A stretch of 64,000 bases of DNA, taken from positions 248,001-312,000 of the forward strand of contig WHVA01000002.1 in assembly GCA_015179125.1 (NCBI GenBank), read 5' to 3'. The notes beneath the pieces are model-generated. The model was not told the DNA's origin and did no database searches. It saw only the letters and a program-made list of their open reading frames with translations. Of the stretch, positions 34,746-44,572 are shown one piece after another. Made by a program: the position numbers and the translations under genes. Each line of letters opens with the position of its first letter. Positions within the stretch are counted from its first letter, which is position 1. The DNA is from Gautieria morchelliformis. Taxonomy: Eukaryota > Basidiomycota > Agaricomycetes > Gomphales > Gomphaceae.

Positions 34746-36260
34746 AGACAGACAGGTCCGGTGATGGGAGTTTCTATCTCGCTTCAATTACAACACCGTC
34801 CACATTGACGGCGGTGAGAACAAGGTAGCAGACTGTCTATCCCACTACTATGAAAGTGGCACGGGTGATGACAATCACCTGGAACATGTCTTTGTCAACA
34901 TAGATGTGCAACTAGACCTGGACGGTGAGCTAATGCCCACCAACCGATTCATGGAGCTGCGTACAGCAGCTACGAGGTGATCAACTCACCTCACAGAGAA
35001 AACTGAGCCATGAGCCATAGAAGCTGCGGTCATGAATGAAGGCTCCACCAAGGAGCCTCACCATGAGGTGTCGTTGCCAGACAACGACAACAACATCCAC
35101 GTCATTGCGGCAGGCAATGACGGAACTCCCCTACACGTAAGCATCAAAGAGAACATGGACCTGCCAAAGGTTCTATGCGACGCTTACCATAAGGAACCCA
35201 TGTTCACAAAGATAATGGAGAACCTGGATGCACATCCAAGATTTGGCATCCAGCATGGGCTGATTTGGATGAAAAATCAGCTCAAGAGGGATGTCATAGC
35301 CATCCCCTGGAGTGTATTTCAAGGGGGAAGGAGACTGATCGAAATCATAATCGATCATGCCCAGATGATTGGCCACTATGGTCAACTGAAAACTTCAAAC
35401 TACACTCGAAGAACATACTGGTGGCCCAGTATGGCCTCAGACATTGAGGCATTCTGCACTTCAAGCGCGAAGTGTCAGACCAACAAGACAAGCATGCAGC
35501 GGCCCGCCAGGCTGCTACATAGCCTACCTATATCCAATAGACCATGGCAATCGATCAGAATTGATTTCATGGGCCCACTACCCAAATAGAATGACTGCGA
35601 TTACCTCATGGTAATCATAGATAGACTCATGTCACACATGCACCTTGTCCCGACAACGACGAGTGTGATGGCCAAAGGAATAGCTTGGCTATTTCTAAAG
35701 GAGGTCATGAGACCCTGTACGGATATATGCCATGGATCGACCTACCGATGGCCACAGACACTCCCTTGAAAGGAATGACTCGATTCACACATCAGGCTTG
35801 ATGGAACCTGATGGCAGCACACAATGCAATAATAGAGCATCGCGTGATGCAAAGGTTTCACGCAAATAAGAAATGTTCCGAAGGGGACATATATGTGGTG
35901 GGAGACCATATGTATCTGTCGACCCAGAACCTGGCCCTGCCAAAAGGAAGGGCCAGGAAACTAGAACCACGATATATCGGGCCATATCACATGAATGAGG
36001 CCCATAATGAGACCTCTATGGTAACTCTTGAATTACCAGAGGAATTGAAAAATCGACGCATCACACTGACATTTCATACCAGCCTCATACAATGGTATAA
36101 AGTGAATAACAACGATCTGCTCCCTCACCAGGAGGCAAAGTCATTTTATGACTTTGGAGTGAACAACGAGGAAGAGTGGCTCATCAACAAGATCTTATTT
36201 CACCGATGGATAAACTCGAAGGACCTAGAGTTCCAAATTATGCGGGCTCTAGGAGAGGTG

Positions 36261-37291
36261 TGTCATGACCTGTCTATTTCCCTTACATCGCTGTCTCTCT
36301 GTCCCCGCTCATCGTCCCTCCTGCATCTTTGCCTGAGTTTGCCCTACCCCCCGACCACTCCTCCTCTATGTTCGCTCCATTCGCTCTTGGCCACCTTTGC
36401 CGAACGACCATTCGCTGCTCGCATCATTCGCCAGCAGGCACGCCATCAAACACGATTGACACCATTTACCCGGCGTGATGGTTCATCACTGGCCCCATCA
36501 TCTTCTTAATCCAACCCCTTTAGGTGTTCATATGGCCAGGATGCATTTGCGGGATGTCCTACCCATAGGTTGTGTGGGATCAACCCAGCAGACGAAGAGT
36601 CTGTGCAGGGCAGCGTATATACAGTTCCCAAGGCGTGTTTTCGTACATAGGTGCCTTCGCCTTCTTTCCTCTCTGTTGTTCCATGTTCGCACCCCTCTTT
36701 CGTTCTATTGTATGTTTATTCCATTTATCTGTATCATGACTGCGCACCCCTATCCAACCCTGACTCATGACGGCCTCTTTCCTATTCGCTGTTACCATAC
36801 CAGCATTTGATATAAGTAGTTTACATTCGCATGTATATTCCCCAGTTCAATTATCATATGTCTATCTTGTGCAAAACTTGACCTCACCGTGATCATCGTC
36901 TTGAGCCCTCACCTGTAGATTCCTATCTTCGACCAGAGGTGGACTCTAGCACCACTGGTGAGTTTTCATACTTCACCTTCATTACTCTAGCCTTCGAACT
37001 ATTTTCTGTGCTGTCAGCAAAGGGCTCCGAAGGGGTGCCTTTGTCGGCGAAAGGATTGTTGCTACTTAGACAACCTTTCCATGACACCTTGCACATTACA
37101 TCGTCGAGTGCCATGGGTTATTTTCGCTATGACTGTAGATAGGGTGAGCTCCGTTTGGGCAGCCCTCTTATCTTCTGAACATTTGTTGGTTCACCTTATT
37201 TGCCGAAAGGCATACCTCTTCGCACAAGTTATTCAGGCATTTGCTGTGTTCACTAATACACAATATTAATGCCTAAAAACCAATCTTGACA
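36261..37291 (+). repeat. 3' LTR of gypsy family C
   Basis: 1,031 bp, TGTCATGACCTG...CAATCTTGACA, directly after the pol remnant. The same family gives the solo LTR at 26591-27828 and the minus-strand fragment at 42129-42447. Confidence 0.88.
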
Positions 37292-37677
37292 ACGTGACAT
37301 GGGAGCCCATGTCATCATGTAAGGACCTCAAAGCCCTAGATAGTTATCTAGAACTTTGAGGCTGGCCAAGCCTCACAACTTGCCTAAACGGCATTAAGTT
37401 GGGTCAGTCACATGCAATCATGTGACGCGCCAGCCACGGCACCATAAATTTTTGCCTCAGATCTCTCCGAAGGTGCTTCCCTCCTTAAGAAGCAACCACC
37501 ACCATCTTCTAATGAAGATGGATGGCAGCAAAGAAACCATGGATGTTGACCCATCAATGTCCATGCCACTGCAGCAGCTCCAAAAAAGGGAGCCGCTGCA
37601 ATCTTCTTGAAAAAGTTGGCTCCTGAAAATTGGGAGATAGTGTCATGGAATGACGGCCTTGCAATTATCCATTTGGT

Positions 37678-37736
37678 GCAGGGCTCTGTTATCCAGCTGG
37701 CAAGTACCACTTGCCAGCTGGATAACAGAGCCCTGC
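37678..37736. repeat. Perfect 28-bp inverted repeat with 3-bp loop
   Basis: Arms 37678-37705 and 37709-37736 are exact reverse complements (core GGCTCTGTTATCCAGCTGGC), loop ACC. It lies in non-coding repeat DNA next to an LTR fragment. RNA from either strand would fold into a very stable hairpin. Confidence 0.9.
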
Positions 37737-37885
37737 GTGGCGTCCATCAAGGACGCCTGCACGTCATCCAGAATGGAATCAGAGTCAGAAATGGAATCAG
37801 AGTCAGAAATGGAATCAGAACTTGGGGTGGTGTTGGAATTGGTTGGGATGGTGTTGGAGCTGGAAAACAGGGTGTCCCCTGACAC
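37737..37885 (-). repeat. 5' fragment of an A-type LTR, minus strand
   Basis: On the minus strand starts TGTCAGGGGACACCCTG, then a TTCCAACACC part and two copies of a TCTGA.TC.GATTCCAT repeat. It ends where the hairpin at 37678-37736 begins. Confidence 0.7.
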
Positions 37886-38070
37886 TCAAGCTGAATCTAC
37901 ATGGTTTATTGCATAGCCTTTTATACTAGTTTCCAATCCTATTCTTGTTTCTGGTCAGTGCTTGCCGTGTTGATGTCTAAAAGGAATCGGGGTTAGTAAT
38001 CTGAGACTGGTTCCTTTCACGTGGGTTATGGTAAACAAACAGTGACTTGCACCTAGTGATGAGGGCTCTC

Positions 38071-39360
38071 TGATCTGGTTACATCAGTCTTTACACCTTT
38101 TATTTCTAGCTAGTAAACTGTTCCATTGGCTGTGTTGCTCTTTATGCAATTTTTCTTCCTTGGGGCATCTTCCGAGGCTCTAACCATTGTGAGATTGGCA
38201 TCTTGCTTGGGGACCACGTACTAAGCGCATACAACGTCAGGATCTTCAGAACCAGAAGTCCAAAAGGTGTGATTGGCGGGTAAGTCAGTAGTGGTATCCG
38301 AAGTGACAGAGGGTAGATTAGGATTGTTTTATGCACAAACGTATATATATATATATACTGTCTTGAACACGATGAGCCAACCGAATTATGAACGGTTTGT
38401 CCCACAGACGAATTAATTCCACCGTTCAGTGCTCATCTTGGAATTCAGATTGGTCCAACGGTCACTGGTTAATCGTCCGATGAAATACGACGGTACCTAT
38501 TCTGCTACGGATCGTTAAACCGAAGCCCTGTAACGACTGTGGCGATGATCAAACAATAACATCAGAGTCGACGCTGTTCTGCGTTCTGTACGGCTCATCT
38601 CTGAACCATGTTTCCACGCCAAGGATGACACTGGAAAGTGCCGTGTCTTTTCTCCTCCATTCTCGCTGGTCGGGATCGCTGGTTCTTGTCGCCAGGTCGG
38701 CATGATCTTTATTGGCTGCTTCGCGGAGGTTGAGTAGGATACGTGCGGTAAGGATGGCGTGCAGGACTAGTTGCATTCTGCGGCGTCGTATCAGTAGGCT
38801 TAGAGAGGGGCTATCAAACTAGGGATTGAACAAACAGGATAAGGGTTGGTTGGGGCGGGGGCTTCGTAACGAGAGGGTCAAATTGATGATTGTGGGATCG
38901 AGGACAGACCATACCATTTTGGCAAGGACAAGAATGTTGGCAAGAGAGACGGCTGTCTTGTCATCAGCACGCTCATAATGCAAATAGAAACTTGAAGGAT
39001 TTAGATATGAACATACTGATTAGGTATATATAATACACTACGCCTAGGATATCCGCGAAGTAATGATATGAGCTATAAGATGAATGTGGCAACACCGTTA
39101 TCCAAGGCTTACCGTCACGGTACAAAGTTACAACGAGGCTGCTAATGTGATTTTGTATGGTTCGTACTACATCTCCGCCATGAGCGAGCGCGAGACCTCT
39201 TGGTTAATGGACGTCAACGCACAAATTTGCCACACTTTGTATATGGTCAACCCCAGGATGACTTGATTGATCAAGACTATTACTATTATAGGATAATCGC
39301 GGGACAGGATGAGGAAACGCACCCGACTCCGAAATTACGACGATAATATAATCGAAATAC
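38071..39360. repeat. Segmental duplication, second copy at 17952-19144
   Basis: Collinear and highly similar, from TGATCTGG to ATAATCGAAATAC, same orientation. It covers the 3' half of the DUF6533 gene and several hundred bp of downstream DNA. Differences include an ~110-bp gap and small indels. Confidence 0.88.
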
Positions 39361-40255
39361 AGTGATGACAGAGGATTGTTCGTTTTCCAGCAGGTTTGTA
39401 AGTGCGGGTATGGGCTTGGGTCGACTTAGATTGGATGTATCAGCCTATGGTGGCCTCCAAACGTGGATAGCTGACTTACATTTGATATGTGCGAATTCCT
39501 TGTAGGAGAAATACACAATCGGGGTCGCCAATGCACTTAACATCACAAAGGCTCCACAGAAAAATTTACTGTCTCTTCCCCATATGGCCCAAGTTCGGTA
39601 TATAAGAACAACTACAGTTATGTAAGATATCAGAATGAAGCTAAATGAATGCAGTGACAGCTTTAACGCTCACGCTCTGCAATCGCCATACCCCATACAA
39701 TAAGTGCTTCAACCCGCATGAGTCTCGTGCCAATTATATCATGTCTAATAATCTTACAGCCAGAAACCTGATAGAGGAGTTGACAAAGGAATGGAGAAGT
39801 TGAAGGGGGTGCATTATGGTCTTAAATTGATAGAGTTATTGACAAGCACATCATGGACAGGAGAGTATACACACAGTAAAGTAGCATAGCCGCATCGAGC
39901 AGCGGGGGATACCTGGTCGCAAAAAAAAGAACCTTACCCACATTCCAGCGAGTTGCCCAGACAAGGTCGATTTCTCGCCCAAGAGTTAACAAGAAATCAT
40001 ACAACTGAGGAATTAGTTGATATGCGTTTGATTATGAATGTTGTAAGTGTCGTACCAGTACACAACAGCTAGCCACTGAAAATTTCAGCATTAATTACAG
40101 TATTCATTGTCAACGTTTTGGAGATATACCAGTGCAATACTGCCAGTTCAAAATTGGGTCAGTAATCTATTTGGTATCAGGTGGATCGAGGGCGTACTGA
40201 CTACAGCCAGATTGTTGTCTTGGAAGGCAACCAGAGTCTCTGAGTCGAGGGTCAT
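38549..40255 (-). CDS. DUF6533-type multi-pass membrane protein
   Basis: Minus strand. First exons: 40202-40255 (MTLDSETLVAFQDNNLAV), 40130-40139 (10-nt micro-exon), 40056-40075, then from 40004 down. They join to YCTVASCCVLLYDFLLTLGR and EIDLVWATRWNVGKVLFFAT, the DUF6533 signature. Later exons, edges approximate except 39480-39611: RVEALIVWGMAIAE, VLIYRTWAIWGRD (39480-39611), GVGCVSSSCPAI, VILGLTIYKVWQI, LVVTLYRDG, GVVYYIYLI, TVSLANILVLAK. The C-terminal exon reads VLHAILTARILLNLREAANK and stops at 38549. About 7 membrane segments are expected for the family; function is unknown. One internal junction (near 39290) is unclear, so a defect there is not excluded. Partly duplicated at 17952-19144. 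Confidence 0.75.
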
Positions 40256-40390
40256 TGGCTGTGAAGGGAAGTGGGGTAAGTAGCATACAAGACTGGCAAA
40301 GACGGTACAGTAGCGCTCAATTCAAACCCTGTAGCTTTGCAGGGTACTGACTGCCTTGGGGATGTACAGCCCTAAGGAATGTACACCCCA

Positions 40391-41113
40391 ACAAAGGATT
40401 TCCTTTTCGAGCGACACACAAAAAGTTACTAGCAATTAGCGCCAGGATACTTCGGGGATTACTGTAATGGACACCTCACCGAGCTAACATTTGGGCGCGT
40501 TAGGTAGGTAATGTTCCCTTGCATTTTTGTTGCGTAGGCCTCTATTAGAGTCTTCATACTGTATGAAACAAATAGACGCTGGCTTTTATAGATTATTATA
40601 TATAAGTATAAATTTGGCAAAAACATAGCCTGTTTCCAGGAGCACCCGTACTGGGGAAATGTCATTGTTTTCCACTTCATAGAATTATTTATTGTGGTTC
40701 CATGGTTTAAGATTGAGCTGTTGCGTTGATGGGCATGGCTCAACTCTTGTGATGATTTTTTTTTCTTTGCAGATTCTCATTAATAAAAATTTCCACCGGT
40801 TAATTCAATGTTGCTTTATATCATGGAGCAGTTAAGCTCACGGGGCACTCATACTATTTGGAATGCACGAAAGAGGCTTTAGCGTGCCGACCTGAATTGA
40901 CCTGGTTCGGCCCTCTTCGTGCGCCTGGCAGACACGATAAAACCTGAATACAAGTGGAAGTACCTTGCCCCGACCATGCCAACTCCTATGGAAGGACTTA
41001 GAGAGAAATATCTCGTCGAAGTCGCAAGGGGTGTTGCTCGGTGTCTATCCCGGAAGTATCCTGGCGGTAATTACTATTTTTGCATGTCGCTCGAAAAGGA
41101 AATCCTTTGTTTT
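40391..41113. repeat. Inverted repeat with ~70-90 bp arms; possible DNA element
   Basis: AACAAAGGATTTCCTTTTCG...GCCAGGATACTTC at 40391-40455 recurs inverted at about 41045-41113, and similarity continues weakly inward (GACACC...GAGC). The 590-bp centre has no convincing gene. The pairing stops sharply at AACAAAGG on both sides, but no target duplication is clear. Confidence 0.6.
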
Positions 41114-41160
41114 GGCCGGCAACTCGATCGATCATCAGTCGCATGCGTGCCAGAGCGTTG

Positions 41161-41535
41161 ATCGATGATTAGGACGACATCGTGCCAAATGTACAATAGA
41201 TGTGGCCCGATCTCTACTGATTCTTCGTGACCTAATTTACAACAATTCTGAATTTTTCAGGGAAACGCAGCCGCTGGGAGACACCACGGTCTAAGGGTTG
41301 GTAATTGTAGTCTGAGAACCTGCAAATTAGTCAGTTTATGTTGGTGCTCGGCAGAAGAGTAGGTGAGGTACGCAGATCTTCAAATAGGTCTGACCAACCC
41401 TATGATGCGTGCACATTAGATACGCACGTCGTTGATCGTGCATCTGAGTGCATCACCTATTCGGATGTGTAAATACCCGAGTGAATCATATTGTAAGTGA
41501 GCCTCATTGTCAGATGCCGACTTTGCCGGAACGGC
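41161..41535. other. Unassigned intergenic sequence
   Basis: No gene, repeat or RNA recognised. Confidence 0.5.
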
Positions 41536-41689
41536 CTCACACATATAGTCTACTTGGAGCACAGTGACCTACAGCCACATGTCCTGCTTGTAACAGGTAA
41601 TTATATTCCAAACCAGTATGAGATAATTTAACCCACAGACATATATTAAAATAAAATAATTTGAAATCAACATGTGTTGTCATTGATCC

Positions 41690-42118
41690 ATTACCAGAAC
41701 ACGTCCATACACTCACATCCTTTCTCTTCCGGCTTATATACCGGAAGAACGTGTAAGCAAGGATCATGTCCAGCCAGGTCGCGAGGACGCCCACATTGAC
41801 CTGTGCATGAAGAACAAACACGATCAATACATCGCCACCGGCCACCCAAAGTCAGAAAAACAGCCACACACATTCTTGACAGCCTCCCCACTCCCCCTCG
41901 TCTCTATATCCCATATATGCGCATGTCAGCATCAGCGTCCGCATCATAGCAGCACCGCACCTTATCCCAGGACCAGACACGATAAGCCGCCCGTCGCCGG
42001 AAAAGTCAAGTGAATAGATCTCCTGCTGGTGCCCCTCGAACATGTTGGGGATGGCTTCTTTGTGACGTGCTAGACCTGCGAAAGCAGAAGAAAAAGAGGC
42101 AAAGCCAGCACCCATCAC
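41690..42118 (-). pseudogene. Tup1-like WD40 fragment
   Basis: Minus strand: MFEGHQQEIYSLDFSGDGRL followed by IVSG matches the WD40 blade of fungal Tup1-type corepressors (GHQQEIYSLDFS is very typical). Further on, VLATWLDMIL resembles the next blade's LATGSLD.IV.IW with damage. Frame is lost in between and the rest of the protein is absent, so it is a small duplicated relic or a decayed gene. Confidence 0.55.
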
Positions 42119-42128
42119 CGCACCCTGC

Positions 42129-42447
42129 TGTCAAGATTGGTTTTTAGGCGTTAATATCATGTATTAGTGAACACAGCGAATGCCCGAATAACTTGTGTGA
42201 ATAAGTGTGCCATTCGGCGAATAAGGTGAACCAATAAATGTTCAGAAGGTAAGAGGGCTGACCGAACGGAGCTCGCCCTATCTACAGTCATAGCAAAATA
42301 GCCCATGGCACTTGATGACATAATGTGCAAGGTGTCACGGAAAGGTTGTCTAAGTAGCGACAATCCTTTTGCCGGCGAAGGCGCTCCTTCGGGGCCCTTC
42401 GCCGACAGCACAGAAAATGGTTCGAAGGCTAAAGTAACGAAGGTGAA
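42129..42447 (-). repeat. Gypsy-C LTR, 3' part, minus strand
   Basis: On plus it starts TGTCAAGATTGG, the complement of the family C LTR end, and follows that LTR backwards to AGGTGAA. There the gypsy-D element begins. The remainder of the LTR is not found beyond gypsy D at 49036. Confidence 0.85.
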
Positions 42448-42822
42448 TGTCAGGGTTCATGCATTTCCTTCCACAAGTTTCTATTTCCTTCCATGAGTTT
42501 CCGTTACCTTCCGTCAGTTTCCATAACCTTCCGTCACCTTCCATCACATGTCACATTCCATCACCTTCCGTAACCTTCTACAAGTTTCCGTCTCCCCTAT
42601 TATGTAAGCCTTGCCAGCGCTATAAGACTGTAGCCCGTGTGGTGGCGTTTCCTCAGCTTGATCTCTGAGGATACCCACTACACAGGCAAGTCCCCATGTA
42701 TCTATCGTTGGTAGAGTTATAAACTGAGGATACCCACTACACAGTTGGTCATTGTCCTAGTATCGGCTCTTATCTCCTTGAGTATCTTTGGTTGTGGCTT
42801 CGTCATTAGTGTTGCCCTCACA
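42448..42822 (+). repeat. 5' LTR of gypsy D
   Basis: 375 bp. The first half is a run of TTTCC(R)T/CCTTCCATGAG-like units; the second half carries GAGGATACCCACTACACAG twice. Ends CCCTCACA. Confidence 0.9.
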
Positions 42823-42882
42823 GAAGATCAAGCTCATAGGACGACCCCACACACTTTTCTTAACCAGCCTTCATCTCAGCCT

Positions 42883-43950
42883 ATGGCAGACCAACTCCCA
42901 GACGCATACTGGGACTCCCTGGGTGACCATGGGCCATTTCTTCGAGGCCTCCTTTCCAGCCAAGCACAGCAGCTGCAGCAACTTCAACTGCAGAATCAGG
43001 AACTGCACAGTCAGATTGTTAACGTTCACGACCACTTAGCCAATGCTGCCGCCAATGCTGCCGCCAATGCTGCCGCCAATGCTGCTGTTGCTGCTGCTCA
43101 AGCCCTTGCACCCTCAGTACCTCACAGTGTCCCTCCATCTACTCGCTCTATCAAAGCAGCGGAACCGGAGAAGTTCAATGGAGACCATGCAGAGACTGAA
43201 GGGTTTATCAGGTCTATCAGATTGTCCATTGCTGTCCAGCCGGCATCCTTCCCAGATGAGTGCACAAAGATCCTATATGCTCTTTCCTTCATGACAGGAG
43301 GCTCTGCGGAGATATGGGCACACAACGAGACACAGGCTGTCATTGATGGCACCTCCTCTATATCCACTCTGGAGGGGTTCATTAAATGTGTGGAGGAGGC
43401 CTTTGGTGACCCAGATCGTGCCAGAACGGCTCGCACTAAACTGCATGACCTTAGGATGGCGTCAGGAATGTCGGCAGATGAATACACGGCTCAATTTGAG
43501 ATCCTGGCAGGCAGGACAGGCTTTAATGATGAGGTACTCGAGGATGCCTATGCTCGTGGCCTTCCAGCAGGTATCCTTGATAAGATCCACGCCCAGCCCT
43601 TTCTTCCATCCAACCTCAAAGCCTGGAAGGAAGCAGCCTGTCAGATTGACCGCAATCATCGCCGTCTGTTAGAGGTCAGGAAGGCACAGACACCTCATGT
43701 CCCTAATCGCCCTCCTCCTGCCAGTCCACTCCACACTCCTGCTACGGCTCCTGTTGTCGCAGCACCACCCAGTAATGCGACACCTATGGACATTGACTCA
43801 TCCCGCCGCCGCACCTAAACACGGACCTGCTACAACTGTAAGAGACCTGGTCACATTTCACCAGACTGTCCTGAACCTCGCAAGCCACGAATCCGCGCAA
43901 ACCTCACGGAGGCGGACATTGCAGCAATTGTCTCTAAATCTGTGGCAGCG
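42883..43950 (+). pseudogene. Gypsy D Gag, with stop before the zinc knuckle
   Basis: ATG at 42883 (MADQLPDAYWDSLG). A glutamine-rich coiled segment, then a short AAN repeat (12-bp units, 43040-43090). The Ty3-type gag core follows: EKFNGDHAETEGFI, FMTGGSAEIWA, MSADEYTAQFEILAGR. The frame ends at TAA 43816-43818. The same frame continues with the zinc knuckle CYNCKRPGHISPDC (43828-43869), so a single nonsense change, probably CAA to TAA, separates capsid and nucleocapsid parts. Gag binds the element RNA and forms the virus-like particle in the cell. Confidence 0.85.
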
Positions 43951-44024
43951 GCGATGGAGGAACGCAAACAGAAGGTGGAAGCCCCTGTCCAAGATGAAGG
44001 AAAGGGTTTTTAGGCCAGTCAGCG

Positions 44025-44572
44025 GTGAAAGACATGCCCCGCTCGACGAATCGGTTTTCAGTTCTCGAAACATGTACAATAGGGATCACAGGCGATATGA
44101 TGCATCCTTCTCCTATCCCTGATCGAACTGAAACCAAACCAGCCATGCCAAAAACCCAACCCATCGCTCCAGTTGCTAATGCAAACCTTCCAGTCCCTCT
44201 ATATGTCCGTACTGCTGACCTCCGCCGATGCACCAAAGTACCTCTCAAGGTCCACTCCGTTGACACAGGGCATCCACTTGCAATTGACTCCCTCCTTGAC
44301 AGTGGTGCTACAGGGATGTTCATCGATGTGGAGTTTGTAAGGGAACACAGACTTCGGACCCGTCCCCTACCCGTGCCATCCCCGTCTACAATATTGATGG
44401 TACCCCAAATGAGGCTGGCTCAATCAAGGAAGAAGTTGACCTCATTTGCACCTTTGGGGATCATACGGAACGTGCCACATTCTCCGTCACGAGCCTTGGA
44501 TGACTTGCCATCATTCTTGGTCACACATGGCTTGTTGAACACAACCCAGAAGTTGACTGGCATACAGGAGAT
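44025..44572 (+). pseudogene. Gypsy D protease region, broken
   Basis: An aspartic protease motif DSLLDSGATGMFIDVEF lies near 44285-44335. Shortly after, the frame shifts, and the usual continuation can be read in other frames: PNEAGSIKEEVDL, GDHTERATFSVTSLG, then a TGA at 44501-44503 and IILGHTWLVEHNPEVDW, which is in frame with the pol ORF below. So one or two indels and one nonsense codon (CGA to TGA type) split protease from RT. Confidence 0.8.

Larger units (their letters stand above)
32752..36260 (+). pseudogene. Gypsy family C pol (RT, RNase H, integrase), broken by two solo LTRs
   Basis: Begins within RT (KYRTKLDMSEAYEQICIHP), then an inserted LTR (32808-33469), then RT again (DIPKTAFATILGMFRSQV, CNAPLMFQ). 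The catalytic box reads VYMDNIFIFS (33621-33632), Asp to Asn in the second Asp. RNase H follows (GLLSKKFSIAQQHYRTH, TLVTDHKGLKYFETQKNLSD) and is split by the LTR at 34324-34745, then WEFLSRFNYNTVHIDGG. Integrase zinc and core parts are in 35032-35589 (GHYGQLKTSNYTRRTYWWP, WQSIRIDFMGPLP), followed by a stop. The C-terminal part is in 35811-36260. No gag or protease and no 5' LTR in place. Dead element. Confidence 0.87.

Noticed and set aside
39084-39266. Plus-strand 60-aa ORF
   Set aside because: It overlaps minus-strand exons of the DUF6533 gene (LVVTLYRDG and VILGLTIYKVW), which explain the conservation with 18991-19080.
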